Positions 9,646 through 18,727 of a stretch of 64,000 nt of DNA are shown piece by piece. This DNA is from Pseudomonadota bacterium (GTDB taxonomy: Bacteria > Desulfobacterota > Desulfovibrionia > Desulfovibrionales > Desulfovibrionaceae): the NCBI GenBank assembly GCA_018816865.1, contig JAHIUW010000030.1:17313-81312 (forward strand). The letters are read 5' to 3'. The notes beneath the pieces are model-generated. The model was not told the origin of the DNA. It did not search any database and was given only the letters and a program-made list of their open reading frames with translations. The first letter of the stretch is position 1; every line of letters begins with the position of its first letter. The translations under genes were made by a program, and so were the position numbers.

Positions 9646-10557
9646 TTACATGTTGGACCGTGGGTGGTGCTGGCGATGAATCTGAACCAGCCGACCGGCC
9701 TGGACATGCGTGTATATCTCGGTGGCGGCGATGTCCGCGTGGCCCAGCAGGAGCTGCACGGTCCTCAGGTCCGCTCCGCCTTCCAGCAGGTGGGTGGCGA
9801 AGGAATGCCTGAAGGTGTGTGGCGAGACATTCCTGGTGATACCGGCGGTCAAGGCGTGGCGTTTGATAGCCTTCCATACAGCCTGTCGGGTCAGACCCTT
9901 GCCTGAACGGTTCAGGAACACCGCATCTTGAACGGGTTTAAATTGTCCGCGCCAGCTTTGCAAATAATTCTGTAGGAATTCCTGCGCGGCATAGTGGATG
10001 GGGATCAGACGCTCCTTGGAACCCTTGCCGAAGATCCTGAGTACACCCACCTGGGGATCGAAATCAAAGGGCTTCATCTGCACCAGTTCCGAGACCCGAA
10101 GTCCCGCAGCGTAGAGCAGTTCAAGCATGGTCCGATCCCGGAAGCCCAGCTTGGTGGAAAGATCGGGCTGGGCAAGCACCGTGGCCATTTCCTTTATGGT
10201 CAACAATTCAGGAAGCTTGCGCGGCAGCTTTGGGTTTTCCAGAAACTCGGCCGGATCGGAGTCCGCCAGACCTTCGTCTGCCAGATACGAAAAAAAACCC
10301 CGCAGGGCCGAGAGATGACGGGCCAGACTCCTGCTGGCAAGCCCCTTGCGGCGCAGGTGGAAGAGATACAGGGACAGGGTCTGCCTGCTGACCTCGCTGA
10401 GATCGAAGTCCTTTTGCTTCAAAAAGGCAGAAAATTCGCGCAAATCCGTGGCATAAGCAGCCAGGCTGTTCTCGGACAGGCCGCGGACCACGAGCAGATG
10501 CTCGAGGTAGGTGTCCATCATCGGGTGGACGGGGCAGGGGGAGTGAATCTTTGTCAT
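9646..10557 (-). CDS. xerD: Site-specific tyrosine recombinase XerD
   Basis: A chromosome-dimer resolution recombinase that acts with a partner at dif next to the FtsK translocase (encoded here at 28.9 kb). From the ATG at 10557 it is 303 residues, the normal size for XerD; the frame stays open to 10620, but that would add an unusual N-terminal extension. The N-terminal SAM-like domain (SENSLAAYATDLREF) is followed by the catalytic domain with the first arginine in AAGLRVSEL, HTFRHSF (H247, R250), LLGHAD (H273) and the nucleophile Y282 in IYTHV. XerD is preferred over XerC from general pattern only. Divergent from dapL across about 170 bp. Confidence 0.88.
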   Translation of the reverse strand: MTKIHSPCPVHPMMDTYLEHLLVVRGLSENSLAAYATDLREFSAFLKQKDFDLSEVSRQTLSLYLFHLRRKGLASRSLARHLSALRGFFSYLADEGLADSDPAEFLENPKLPRKLPELLTIKEMATVLAQPDLSTKLGFRDRTMLELLYAAGLRVSELVQMKPFDFDPQVGVLRIFGKGSKERLIPIHYAAQEFLQNYLQSWRGQFKPVQDAVFLNRSGKGLTRQAVWKAIKRHALTAGITRNVSPHTFRHSFATHLLEGGADLRTVQLLLGHADIAATEIYTHVQAGRLVQIHRQHHPRSNM

Positions 10558-10724
10558 GCGGCAAGGGTCCGTTTTTTCAAGAGAGTACACGGCCCGGGGA
10601 GCGGGCACAAGAGGCCGCAAGGGTAGGAGCGCATTGACAGCGGCGCCGGGCCCACGTTATCAGAATTGCTCTTTGAGATTCCACGGAGGCCTCTCGAAAC
10701 CACCGCCGAAGGAGAAGGATCATA

Positions 10725-11891
10725 GTGCCCGATTTCAAGCTTGCGCAGCGCATCGCCGAGCTGCCCCCCTATCTTTTTGCCGAGATCGATGGCGTCAAGC
10801 GCCAGGTTGCCGCGCGGGGCGTGGACATTATCAGCCTGGGGATCGGTGATCCAGATCTGCCCACCCCCGAGTTCATCATCGACAGGCTCTATGAGGCCGC
10901 CAAGAAACCAGCCAACCATCGCTATCCGGATTATGAGGGCCTGTTGGCCTTCCGGACCGCCGTGGCCGTGTGGTACAAGCAGCGGTTCAACGTCGATCTG
11001 GACCCGGCCACCGAGGTGGTCAGCCTGATCGGCTCCAAGGAGGGCATCGCCCATTTTCCTCTGGCCTTCACCAACCCTGGCGACATGAACCTGGTCTGCA
11101 CGCCCAACTATCCCGTGTACCCCATCGCCACTCGGTTCGCCGGCGGTGAGGTGGAGTTCGTGCCCCTGACCGAGGACAATGCCTATCTGCCGGACCTGGA
11201 TGCCATCAGCGACGAGTCCTGGGACAAGGCTAAATCCATCTATCTGAATTATCCGAATAACCCCACCGCAGGGGTGGCCAACGACGCCTTCTTTGAAAAA
11301 CTGATCAAGAAGTGCATTGAGACGGGCACGATCATCGTGCACGACGCGGCCTATACCGAGATCTACTTCGACCCGAGCAACAAACCCAAGAGCATCTTGG
11401 AGTATGCCGGGGCCAAGGACGTGGCCATCGAGTTCCACTCCCTGTCCAAGACCTACAACATGACCGGCTGGCGCGTGGGCATGGCCGTGGGCAACCGCAC
11501 GTTGGTGGGCGGCCTGGGCAAGGTCAAGACCAACGTGGACTCCGGCATCTTCCAGGCCGTGCAGGAAGCGGGCATCGTCGCGCTGGAGCAGGGCGAACCT
11601 TATGCCGAAAAGTTCCGGGCCATCTACAAGGAGCGCCGTGACGCCGTTGTGGCGGCCCTGCGCAAGGCGGGCATCAAATGTCCGCTGCCCGAGGCATCCT
11701 TCTACATCTGGGCCGATGTTCCCGAGGGTTACAACTCTTCGGACTTCGTAACCAAGGTCATTCAGGAGACGGGCGTGGTCCTGACCCCGGGCAACGGCTT
11801 TGGCGCGCCTGGTGAAGGGTACTTCCGCATCTCCCTGACCGTGCCGACGCAACGATTGGAGGAAGCGGTATCCCGCATCGCCTCTCTGTAA
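10725..11891 (+). CDS. dapL: LL-diaminopimelate aminotransferase
   Basis: Converts tetrahydrodipicolinate directly to LL-diaminopimelate using glutamate, bypassing the succinylase/acetylase steps of lysine and peptidoglycan synthesis. It is 388 residues, class I/II PLP aminotransferase fold. Visible marks are SLGIGDPDLPTP, YPNNPTAG, HDAAY and the PLP lysine K242 in SLSKTYNMTGWR. The start is GTG, supported by AAGGAGAAGG at 10709-10718. The C-terminus overlaps the likely start region of folK. Together with lysA at the left edge it gives two genes of the DapL-type lysine route in this window. Confidence 0.95.
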   Translation: MPDFKLAQRIAELPPYLFAEIDGVKRQVAARGVDIISLGIGDPDLPTPEFIIDRLYEAAKKPANHRYPDYEGLLAFRTAVAVWYKQRFNVDLDPATEVVSLIGSKEGIAHFPLAFTNPGDMNLVCTPNYPVYPIATRFAGGEVEFVPLTEDNAYLPDLDAISDESWDKAKSIYLNYPNNPTAGVANDAFFEKLIKKCIETGTIIVHDAAYTEIYFDPSNKPKSILEYAGAKDVAIEFHSLSKTYNMTGWRVGMAVGNRTLVGGLGKVKTNVDSGIFQAVQEAGIVALEQGEPYAEKFRAIYKERRDAVVAALRKAGIKCPLPEASFYIWADVPEGYNSSDFVTKVIQETGVVLTPGNGFGAPGEGYFRISLTVPTQRLEEAVSRIASL

Positions 11892-12397
11892 CCGCTTATG
11901 TCGGGCTTGGCTCAAATATGGGCCGTCCCACGGAGAATCTCGCCCGGGCCATAGCCCGCCTGGGCGGGATTTCCGGTGTCCTGGGTGTTGAAGCCTCTCC
12001 CGTCTATCTCACCGAGCCGCAACTGGTGCGCGAACAGCCATGGTTTGCCAACCAAGTTGCGCGCGTGCTATGCGGTCCTCAAGTCACACCCCTTGGATTT
12101 CTCGAAGAACTCCTGAAGGTTGAGATCGAACTGGGACGAGATCGGACTCAGGGGGAAGGCGCAGCCGTGCGTTATGGCCCCCGGGTCATCGATCTCGACC
12201 TGTTGCTGTTCGGGAATCTGGTCATGCAAGCCGATCATCTGACCCTGCCGCATCCGGGCATCCTGAAACGGGCATTCGTCTTGTTGCCCCTTGTGGACCT
12301 GGATCAGGGCTTGGTGCTGCCGGATGGTACCGTGGCCGCACAGGCCCTTGCCAAGCTTGAGTATCGCCGAGAGGGTGAGCGTCTTTGGCAAGAGTAA
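11870..12397 (+). CDS. folK: HPPK, folate pathway pyrophosphokinase, with non-canonical start
   Basis: Transfers pyrophosphate from ATP to 6-hydroxymethyl-dihydropterin in folate synthesis. The body carries YGPRVIDLDLLLFG and LPHPG, both standard. The first ATG in frame (11918) would begin after the conserved N-terminal strand and GLGSN motif, yet these are encoded in the same frame just upstream (TAYVGLGSNMG). Between the in-frame stop at 11813-11815 and 11918 there is no ATG, GTG, TTG or CTG. GGAGGA at 11858-11863 sits 6 bases before an in-frame ATC at 11870, so I place the start there. This overlaps the end of dapL, suggesting translational coupling. An upstream sequencing error is the alternative. 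Confidence 0.85.
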   Translation: MPHRLSVTAYVGLGSNMGRPTENLARAIARLGGISGVLGVEASPVYLTEPQLVREQPWFANQVARVLCGPQVTPLGFLEELLKVEIELGRDRTQGEGAAVRYGPRVIDLDLLLFGNLVMQADHLTLPHPGILKRAFVLLPLVDLDQGLVLPDGTVAAQALAKLEYRREGERLWQE

Positions 12398-12463
12398 CTT
12401 ACTGAAATAGAATGTATTTTAAGGCGATCTAAAGTATAACTTTAAGATAAGGCTGGTAGCAGA

Positions 12464-12730
12464 ATGCTCAAATTCATCGTCATCGGCGTGGCCCTTTTCT
12501 TTCTGTTCAAGCTGTTCAAGGGGGACACACGCAAGAAGGACAAGTTCAGCGACAAGGATCGGGATCGTCTGATCGCCTCGGGTGAGATGGTCAAGGACCC
12601 CATCTGCGGTACTTACGTGGACAAGTCCGCCGACATCCGCGTCAAGGATGAAACCGGGGTGCATTGTTTTTGCAGCTTCGAGTGCCGCGACAAATACCTG
12701 AAGAGGCTGGCCCCCGGAACTGAAGAGTAG
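12464..12730 (+). CDS. Small membrane-anchored TRASH/YHS-like cysteine protein
   Basis: An 88-residue protein with an N-terminal membrane segment (about residues 3-16), a basic linker and a C-terminal cysteine motif, DPICGTYV...CFCSFEC, with C48, C68, C70 and C74. The pattern resembles TRASH/YHS-type metal-binding modules and the PP0621-type family of short proteins. No experimental function is known to me. The spacing of 66 bp after folK suggests possible co-transcription, and the aldolase gene follows 66 bp later. Probably real, because the motif and membrane segment are well formed. Confidence 0.75.
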   Translation: MLKFIVIGVALFFLFKLFKGDTRKKDKFSDKDRDRLIASGEMVKDPICGTYVDKSADIRVKDETGVHCFCSFECRDKYLKRLAPGTEE

Positions 12731-12796
12731 CTTCCACTTTCTGCGCAGCTAGGCTATCATGGTAGGAATACACAAGTTTTCATCCAAGGAGTAAGC

Positions 12797-13450
12797 ATGC
12801 GTTTTTTTATCGACACCGCCAATCTTGATGAGATTCGCCAAGCCAAAAAATACGGCTTGATTGACGGAGTGACCACCAATCCCTCGTTGTTCGCCAAAGA
12901 GCAGCGGGACTGGAAGGAACTGGCCGCCGCCATCTGTAAGGAAGTGGACGGCCCCGTCAGCCTTGAGGTGGTGGGCGTCACTGCGGATGAGATGGTTGCC
13001 GAGGCTCGGGAACTGGTCAAGTTCGGTTCCAACGTCGTGGTCAAGATTCCCATGCTCATGGAAGGCTTGGTGGCCGTTCGCCAGTTGACTGAAATGGGCA
13101 TTGATACCAATGTCACTCTGGTTTTTTCGCCTCTTCAGGCTCTGCTGGCCGCCAAGGCGGGCGCCACCTACGTCAGCCCCTTTGTGGGACGCGTGGACGA
13201 TATTGGCTCCGACGGCATGGAACTCGTTCAGCAGATCGTGACCATCTTCAGCAATTATAATTATCAGACCCAGGTCCTGGTCGCCAGCATCCGCAGCCCG
13301 ATGCACATCGTGGATGCAGCCTTGATGGGGGCCGACGTGTCCACTATCCCTTACAAGGTCCTTGAGAAGTTGGCCCAACATCCCCTGACGGACAAGGGCC
13401 TGGAGGCCTTTCTGGCCGATTGGAAGAAGACCAAGGGGGCAGGGGAGTAG
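12797..13450 (+). CDS. fsa: Transaldolase / fructose-6-phosphate aldolase family protein
   Basis: A 217-residue TIM-barrel aldolase of the short TalC/FSA class. The Schiff-base lysine is K83 in VVVKIPM. D6 in MRFFIDTAN and the GVTTNPSL motif are conserved. Members either transfer dihydroxyacetone units in the pentose phosphate pathway or cleave fructose-6-phosphate; sequence alone does not settle which. CAAGGAG lies 5-6 bases before the ATG. It follows the small cysteine protein on the plus strand and is followed 80 bp later by a lipoprotein hydrolase. Confidence 0.93.
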   Translation: MRFFIDTANLDEIRQAKKYGLIDGVTTNPSLFAKEQRDWKELAAAICKEVDGPVSLEVVGVTADEMVAEARELVKFGSNVVVKIPMLMEGLVAVRQLTEMGIDTNVTLVFSPLQALLAAKAGATYVSPFVGRVDDIGSDGMELVQQIVTIFSNYNYQTQVLVASIRSPMHIVDAALMGADVSTIPYKVLEKLAQHPLTDKGLEAFLADWKKTKGAGE

Positions 13451-13530
13451 CTGAGTCGTAATGACCAGCAGGGGCAGTGCCACTTCCGCTTTGGGTGCTT
13501 TATGCGTCTGACCAAACTGGAGATTTGTAA

Positions 13531-14412
13531 ATGCCTTCTCGTTTGCCTCGGCTGATAACTACATGTCGTCTCCTTATCTTCATTCTGTGTTTCTGTTTGG
13601 CGGGTTGTGTTGCGAATACCCCGCCTTCGGCATCAACAACTCAGCAGTTCGTTCAATCTGCAGACGGCAGTTCCATTCTCTATGGAACGAGCGGGGCAGG
13701 GGACCTTGCCGTGGTGTTTGTTCATGGCTGGTTATGTGATCATACCACCTGGGATCGGCAAATTGATTATTTTTCTAAAAATTACAGGGTAGTATGGTTG
13801 GATTTGGCCGGACATGGAAACTCCGGGAGTAACAGAACAGCGTACACAATGACTTCTTTCGCCCAAGACGTGCAGTCAGTTATAGGCAGGGTTGGCGCTG
13901 ATAGGGTTGTGCTCGTGGGGCATTCCATGGGCGGCCAAGTTGTTCTGGAGGCAGCAGACTTATTGGGAGATTCCGTGGTGGGAATTGTTGCTGTGGATTC
14001 CTTTTACACTCCCATCTATGACATTCCGATTGATAAGAAGCTCAAATTTTTGGAGTTTCTCAGCAACGATTACTCTTCAGCGTTGTCAGCAACTCACGAC
14101 TCCATGTTTCCAGAGGAGGTTGATCCTCAGTTGAAACAATCTGTTTATGCCATGATGACTAAGCCTGATAAGGCCATCGGTGTCAGTGCGCTGTATGAAT
14201 GCATCATGTGGCATGCACACAAAACCCCTGCAGATTTCCCCAACTATACTAGAATATTCCATAATATTAATGCGGGATCAACGGGCAGCAAGCCTGTGCC
14301 TGATCATGTTCGTTTAATCCCTGGTGCAGGGCATTTTGTTGCATTGGTCAAGCCCCATGAATTTAATAACATCCTGGAAAGTATAATTATTCAGTCTAGT
14401 CTGCTCAATTAG
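13531..14412 (+). CDS. Alpha/beta-hydrolase lipoprotein
   Basis: A 293-residue protein with a signal peptide and LAGC lipobox (C26), then an alpha/beta-hydrolase fold. HGWLCDHTTWDRQ marks the oxyanion loop, GHSMGG holds the nucleophile S132, VAVDSFY fits the acid region, and PGAGHFVAL near residue 270 gives the catalytic histidine. Substrate unknown; esterase or lipase-like activity in the periplasm or at the outer membrane is inferred. The coding sequence is visibly richer in A and T than its neighbours, which hints at later acquisition. A strong terminator follows about 70 bp downstream. Confidence 0.85.
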   Translation: MPSRLPRLITTCRLLIFILCFCLAGCVANTPPSASTTQQFVQSADGSSILYGTSGAGDLAVVFVHGWLCDHTTWDRQIDYFSKNYRVVWLDLAGHGNSGSNRTAYTMTSFAQDVQSVIGRVGADRVVLVGHSMGGQVVLEAADLLGDSVVGIVAVDSFYTPIYDIPIDKKLKFLEFLSNDYSSALSATHDSMFPEEVDPQLKQSVYAMMTKPDKAIGVSALYECIMWHAHKTPADFPNYTRIFHNINAGSTGSKPVPDHVRLIPGAGHFVALVKPHEFNNILESIIIQSSLLN

Positions 14413-14483
14413 ATCTCTCCAGAAAGGCCGTTGATAGAGGGGCAGGGGGGGGTGTGATCCTCTTTTCCTCATTCATGACATAC

Positions 14484-14510
14484 AAGCCCCTGCAAGAGGG
14501 GCTTTTTATT
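14484..14510 (+). terminator. Rho-independent terminator after the hydrolase gene
   Basis: Perfect 8-bp stem AAGCCCCT / AGGGGCTT with a GCAAG loop followed by TTTATT. It closes the plus-strand unit ending with the hydrolase. Confidence 0.85.
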
Positions 14511-15162
14511 GCCGCAAATGGTCCCGGTCCAGCCTTCATCCTCCTGAAATCCTTTTTCCAAAGGCCTGTTCCTTGGGCAAAGGCTCCATCGTGCGCCTCC
14601 TGCCAAGCAAATCCCCAACAAAACGTCCAGGTCAGGGCCTTTCCGGATTGTTGTAGCGGCCATTCAGGTCCAAAGGCATATGGGAATTGTTAGGACGGGC
14701 CGCTAAAGCCATTCTGGAGTCGCCTGAGGCGTTTGACCTTGAGCAGCGAGTCCCCAGACGCAGAATCGTTCCCCGACTCGAATGAACCCCAAGCCATGAA
14801 TAGTGATTGAGTTTGCCGAAAGCTGGAGCTCTGGATTGAGGCCTTGAATTCTAGGGTGCAAGACGGGTTAAAGTCTTCCCTAAAGGGTTCCCCTGCGCCA
14901 TCCATACCTTGCTGCCTTGGTCTCATAATGTAAATTATGTTAACTTTAAGATGTGGGTTTAAAGCTATAAACGTCTGATTACACTAGTTTTATATTCTGG
15001 AAACCCATTCGTGAAACATGGGTTGCGTTCAGGTCTTGAACTTGAGGTTCTGTCCGGGGAGGTTGGCGCGGATTTGCCCGCCTGCCCTGCTGATTGCAGG
15101 CGGACCTGCCGGCCCTCAGGAGCGGTTTTTGTCTGCTTGATGGCTCAATGTGTGGGGACCAC
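14511..15162. other. Non-coding stretch between convergent units
   Basis: About 650 bp between two terminators of converging transcription units. Open frames here are short and show no recognisable motif or start signal. The one structure I see is an 8-bp inverted repeat CCGCCTGC / GCAGGCGG (15078-15103) without a T tract. Around 14930-15000 the sequence is AT-rich. I find no gene I can support. Confidence 0.5.
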
Positions 15163-15193
15163 GAAAAAAGGCCTCACAGGCGAACTGGAGGCC
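15163..15193 (-). terminator. Terminator for the cyclase operon
   Basis: Read on the minus strand: stem GGCCTC / GAGGCC with a 12-base loop, followed directly by TTTTTT. It lies about 70 bp after the cyclase stop codon. Confidence 0.75.
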
Positions 15194-15264
15194 CTTTATG
15201 GCGGCATAGTGATGAGAGTGGGACAGGGGGCTGGCAGCCCTCTACCCTGCTGACGGCTGGGGGA

Positions 15265-17631
15265 CTATTTTTTGGTCATGCGGAAGACCCCATCCCACTT
15301 CTGGCCGGACTTGACCTGTGGGGGGTCGGTTTTGAACTGGTAACAGCGTTGGATGTAGGCCCGGGACGGGGTTGTCTTGCCTTCGGGGACTCGCTCGATG
15401 GCTTCGGCCTGCTTGAAGACGTCAATGGCCTGATCCCATTCCATGTCCAGGTACAGCTGCATGCCTTGATCAAAGAGCCTGAAGAGCTGTTGTTCCTGTT
15501 CGCTCAGTTCACCCTTCATGGCCACGAGTTCATAGACCTTCACGGGTTCTGACTTGCCCACCACGGCGATATTGTCGATGAAGCGGCATTCGACCTTCTC
15601 GCGGACGGTGGTTTCGCTGCCATCTTCGTTCCAGGCCGGTTGGTCCAGGACGTATTCGCTGATCAGATTGTAGACCCCGTATTGCTTGGCCCCGGACTCG
15701 AGCCGTGCCGCCAGGTTCACGGCATCGCCCATCATGGTGTAGTTCATGCGCATGGTGCTGCCCATATTGCCGACCACGATCTCGCCTGAATTCAGGCCGA
15801 TACGCACCAGCATCCGGTGCACGATGGCCGGCCATTTGTCCCCGACGCCCCATTCCTCGGGCGGGTAGCCCTTGACGTTGCGTTCGGGCTCATCAGGAGC
15901 CTGCTTCTCGGCTTTCCACTTCTCACGCAGCGCAAGAAGGCTGTTTTGCATGTTCACGGCCACCCGGCAGGCGCGCAGGGCATGGTCCGGGACATCCATC
16001 GGGGCTCCGATGAAGGCCACGATGGCGTCGCCCTCGTATTTGTCCAGGGTGCCCCGCTCCAGCAGCAGGATGTCCGTCATCGCGGTCAGATATTCGTTGA
16101 GCAGTTCGACCAGCTGGGTCGCCGTGAGCTTCTCGGAAAAGGTCGAAAAGCTCTGCACGTCAGAAAAAAAGGCTGTGATGACGCGTGCTTCTCCGCCCAG
16201 TTCAGGGTTGGTCTTGTTCTCGAACATCTCGGTGATCAGTTCGGGCGAGAGGTAGCTGGCAAAGGTGGATTGCAGGAATTTCTTGTGCCCTTCCTCCCGC
16301 CAGTATTTGACCAGCGTGAGCAGGGTGAAATTCAACCCCAAGGTCAGGAAGGAATAGAGCGGCGACAGGAAGAAGCCCTTGGACCCCATCAGGTAGACCC
16401 CTCCTTCCCAGGCGCCCCAGGCGCATGCGCCCAGGGGGATCAGGCTTAAGCCCGCGCTGGCCCAGGTCAGTAGCACGGTGGTCAACAGGCCCGCGGCAAG
16501 AATCACCAGTAATTGCAGACCCGGCGCCCAGGCCGGACGTTGAAGGAATTCCTGACGCAGGATGTTGTCCACCACGGTGGCGTGGACCTCGACTCCGGGC
16601 ATCACCGGGTCGAAAGGCGTGGCCCGCAGGTCCTTCAGGCCGGCGGCCGAGGTCCCCAGAAAGACTATTTTTCCTTTCAATTCTCCGGGCTTGAGTCTGT
16701 CGGAGAGGATCTTTGAGGCGGAGAGGTACGGGAACGAGTTCCGGGGGCCCCGATAATGGACGTAGACCTGTCCCTGGCGGTCCACCGGGATCACTGTCCC
16801 CCCTACCCTGACGCTTTCCAGGCCCTGCTCGGAGACCTTGATCACAGCCTGCTTGGCCCCGATGGCGGTCATCAGGGTGGCCATGGACAGGCTGGGATAG
16901 AGCCTGCCCTGGTATTGGGCGAAGAGCGGTGTCTTGCGGTAGATGCCGTCCAAATCCGGGTTGGTGTTGAAGAACCCGGACATTTTCGCGGCGGCCCCAA
17001 GGGCGGGGATATTGCAGACGATCGAGGGGGCGTCGATCATGAAATCCTTGCTGGGAGGCGCGTTTTTGGATCGCTTTTCCACCAGGCTGACAGGATGCAG
17101 GACACAATCCTTGTTCGTGGCAAGGTGGCCTTCTTCAAAATTCAGGAAATAGCCGAGGACAAAGGGGCCCTGCTCCAGCACGCCTGCCAGGACCTTGTCG
17201 TTGTCCATCAGGACCTCGGGGATACCCGTAAACCCCATATCCACCTGCAGATCGCGCTTAATGTCCTGCTGAATGGTCATGGGGGAGGTGCGGTCATTTT
17301 CCGCGAAGACAATGTCCAGACCCACTGCCAAGGCCCCTGCCTGCTCGATCTTGGCCAGGAGCAGGGCCACGCGGTATCGGGGCCAGGGCCATTGGCCGTA
17401 GGCGGCCAGGGAACGCTCGTCCAGGTCCACGATCACCGGTATCCCGCTGGTCTCGGTGGTGTGCGTGGCTCGCATCATCTGGTCATAGAGCTTCAGGTTC
17501 AGAGCCTGCAGGAATTCCGGGCGTTGCACAAAAAGCCAGGCAATGAACAGGGTCGAGACCATGCCCAGGACAAAGACAAGGGCCCAACTGTCCTTGAATC
17601 GCTCATAGGCCTTGCGCAACTGTCGTTTCAT
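15265..17631 (-). CDS. CHASE2-sensor adenylate/guanylate cyclase
   Basis: A 788-residue integral membrane class III nucleotide cyclase. It has an N-terminal membrane helix (about residues 17-36) and an extracytoplasmic CHASE2 sensor (IVDLDERSLAAYGQWPWPR is typical). Three closely spaced membrane helices follow at about residues 360-440, then the catalytic domain. The two metal-binding aspartates are present in FFSDVQSFS (near residue 490) and KYEGDAIVAF (near 535), and GNMGSTMRMNYTMMGDAVNLAARLE is well conserved, so the enzyme looks active. cAMP is likely, but the ATP/GTP preference is not certain. It lies 187 bp downstream of an LpxL-like gene on the same strand, so it may or may not share its transcript. 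Confidence 0.92.
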   Translation of the reverse strand: MKRQLRKAYERFKDSWALVFVLGMVSTLFIAWLFVQRPEFLQALNLKLYDQMMRATHTTETSGIPVIVDLDERSLAAYGQWPWPRYRVALLLAKIEQAGALAVGLDIVFAENDRTSPMTIQQDIKRDLQVDMGFTGIPEVLMDNDKVLAGVLEQGPFVLGYFLNFEEGHLATNKDCVLHPVSLVEKRSKNAPPSKDFMIDAPSIVCNIPALGAAAKMSGFFNTNPDLDGIYRKTPLFAQYQGRLYPSLSMATLMTAIGAKQAVIKVSEQGLESVRVGGTVIPVDRQGQVYVHYRGPRNSFPYLSASKILSDRLKPGELKGKIVFLGTSAAGLKDLRATPFDPVMPGVEVHATVVDNILRQEFLQRPAWAPGLQLLVILAAGLLTTVLLTWASAGLSLIPLGACAWGAWEGGVYLMGSKGFFLSPLYSFLTLGLNFTLLTLVKYWREEGHKKFLQSTFASYLSPELITEMFENKTNPELGGEARVITAFFSDVQSFSTFSEKLTATQLVELLNEYLTAMTDILLLERGTLDKYEGDAIVAFIGAPMDVPDHALRACRVAVNMQNSLLALREKWKAEKQAPDEPERNVKGYPPEEWGVGDKWPAIVHRMLVRIGLNSGEIVVGNMGSTMRMNYTMMGDAVNLAARLESGAKQYGVYNLISEYVLDQPAWNEDGSETTVREKVECRFIDNIAVVGKSEPVKVYELVAMKGELSEQEQQLFRLFDQGMQLYLDMEWDQAIDVFKQAEAIERVPEGKTTPSRAYIQRCYQFKTDPPQVKSGQKWDGVFRMTKK

Positions 17632-17818
17632 AATGGCGTCATTCCCCGGTTAAACGGCCTGCCGGACCTTTCGGAGAAAAAAAAGGGCCAGGATTTCCTG
17701 GCACTGATACCAGAATTCGCGATCAAGGAAAACAAAATGGAATGACTTGCCGGGCGATGTGCCCAATGAATTATTAAGATTCGAAATAAAATCGGAGAGA
17801 TACATCTTTGTTGAAGCA

Positions 17819-18727
17819 TCACTTCATGTTTTCAGGCGGGAGATAAGTCCATTCCAGAGGCGGCTGGGTCTTCCAGCGGCGATGCAGCCAGTACCACTGC
17901 TCGGGCCAACGGCAGACGGCCCGCTCCACGGCCTGGGTGTAAAACAGAGCCGCCTTCTGGATTTTTTGTTCCCGGCTGCCCGTGAGTTCCCGGGTGTCGA
18001 GGGCCTGTTCGGTGTGCAGGATATAGCCGCCGTCTTCACCGCGGACCAGAAACAGGGGTTGGATAAGGGCTTCGCTTCTGATGGCCAACAGTGCGGGCCC
18101 CATGTTCACGGCGGCGATCTTCTTCAGAAACGGCAGGAAGACCGCTTCCGTTGTGCTGCAGTTGTGATCCACCAGGAACCCTGTTGCCCCGCCTTTTTTC
18201 AGGCATCTCAGAACCTTGAGAACGGCCTGGCGGTGCTCGACCACCTGGATTGAGGGCTTGGCGCGCATGCGGGTCATGATCTTGTGCAAGGCCTCGTCCT
18301 TGGGACGTCGGACTACGATCTGCTTGTGTCTTGCCGGGATCAGCACATGGTAGATGCTGATCATCAGTTCCCAGGCCCCCAGATGGGCCGAGGTCCCCAC
18401 AAAGGGCCGGTCCGTGTCGAGCATGGCTTGGAAGGATTCGGGGTCGGAGATGGTCAGGCGTTCCTGGATGAATCGTTTGTCCACGTCCTTGGACAGAAAG
18501 AGTTCCATGAAGGAGCGCCCTGTATTCTCGAAGTTTCTGCGGGTCATGGCCCGGGCCTGCTCTTGGCTGACGCCCAGATGGTAGACCATGTTTTCTTCGG
18601 CCATGGCCCGGCGGTCCTTGAGCATGGTCCAGAGCAGGGTTCCGAGACGGGAGCCCCAGCGCTCCACCCCGTCAAAACCCAACGACTGCCCTACTCCGGC
18701 AAGCACTTCGTACAACACATCCTTCAT
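17819..18727 (-). CDS. Lipid A late acyltransferase family protein (LpxL/HtrB-like)
   Basis: A 302-residue member of the lysophospholipid/lauroyl acyltransferase family that adds secondary acyl chains to lipid A at the inner membrane. The catalytic HX4E is H115-LGAW-E120 in TSAHLGAWE, followed by VVRRPKD, VDHN and FFLPFL-like blocks of the family. Its ATG directly follows the stop codon of the upstream polysaccharide deacetylase (18728), so the two are translationally coupled. With msbA upstream in the same operon, a lipid A role is a good inference, though acyl-chain specificity and position are unknown. Confidence 0.88.
   Translation of the reverse strand: MKDVLYEVLAGVGQSLGFDGVERWGSRLGTLLWTMLKDRRAMAEENMVYHLGVSQEQARAMTRRNFENTGRSFMELFLSKDVDKRFIQERLTISDPESFQAMLDTDRPFVGTSAHLGAWELMISIYHVLIPARHKQIVVRRPKDEALHKIMTRMRAKPSIQVVEHRQAVLKVLRCLKKGGATGFLVDHNCSTTEAVFLPFLKKIAAVNMGPALLAIRSEALIQPLFLVRGEDGGYILHTEQALDTRELTGSREQKIQKAALFYTQAVERAVCRWPEQWYWLHRRWKTQPPLEWTYLPPENMK

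Noticed and set aside
10554..11915. 453-residue open frame antisense to dapL
   Set aside because: Shadow of a secure enzyme gene with a strong ribosome-binding site; no recognisable motif.
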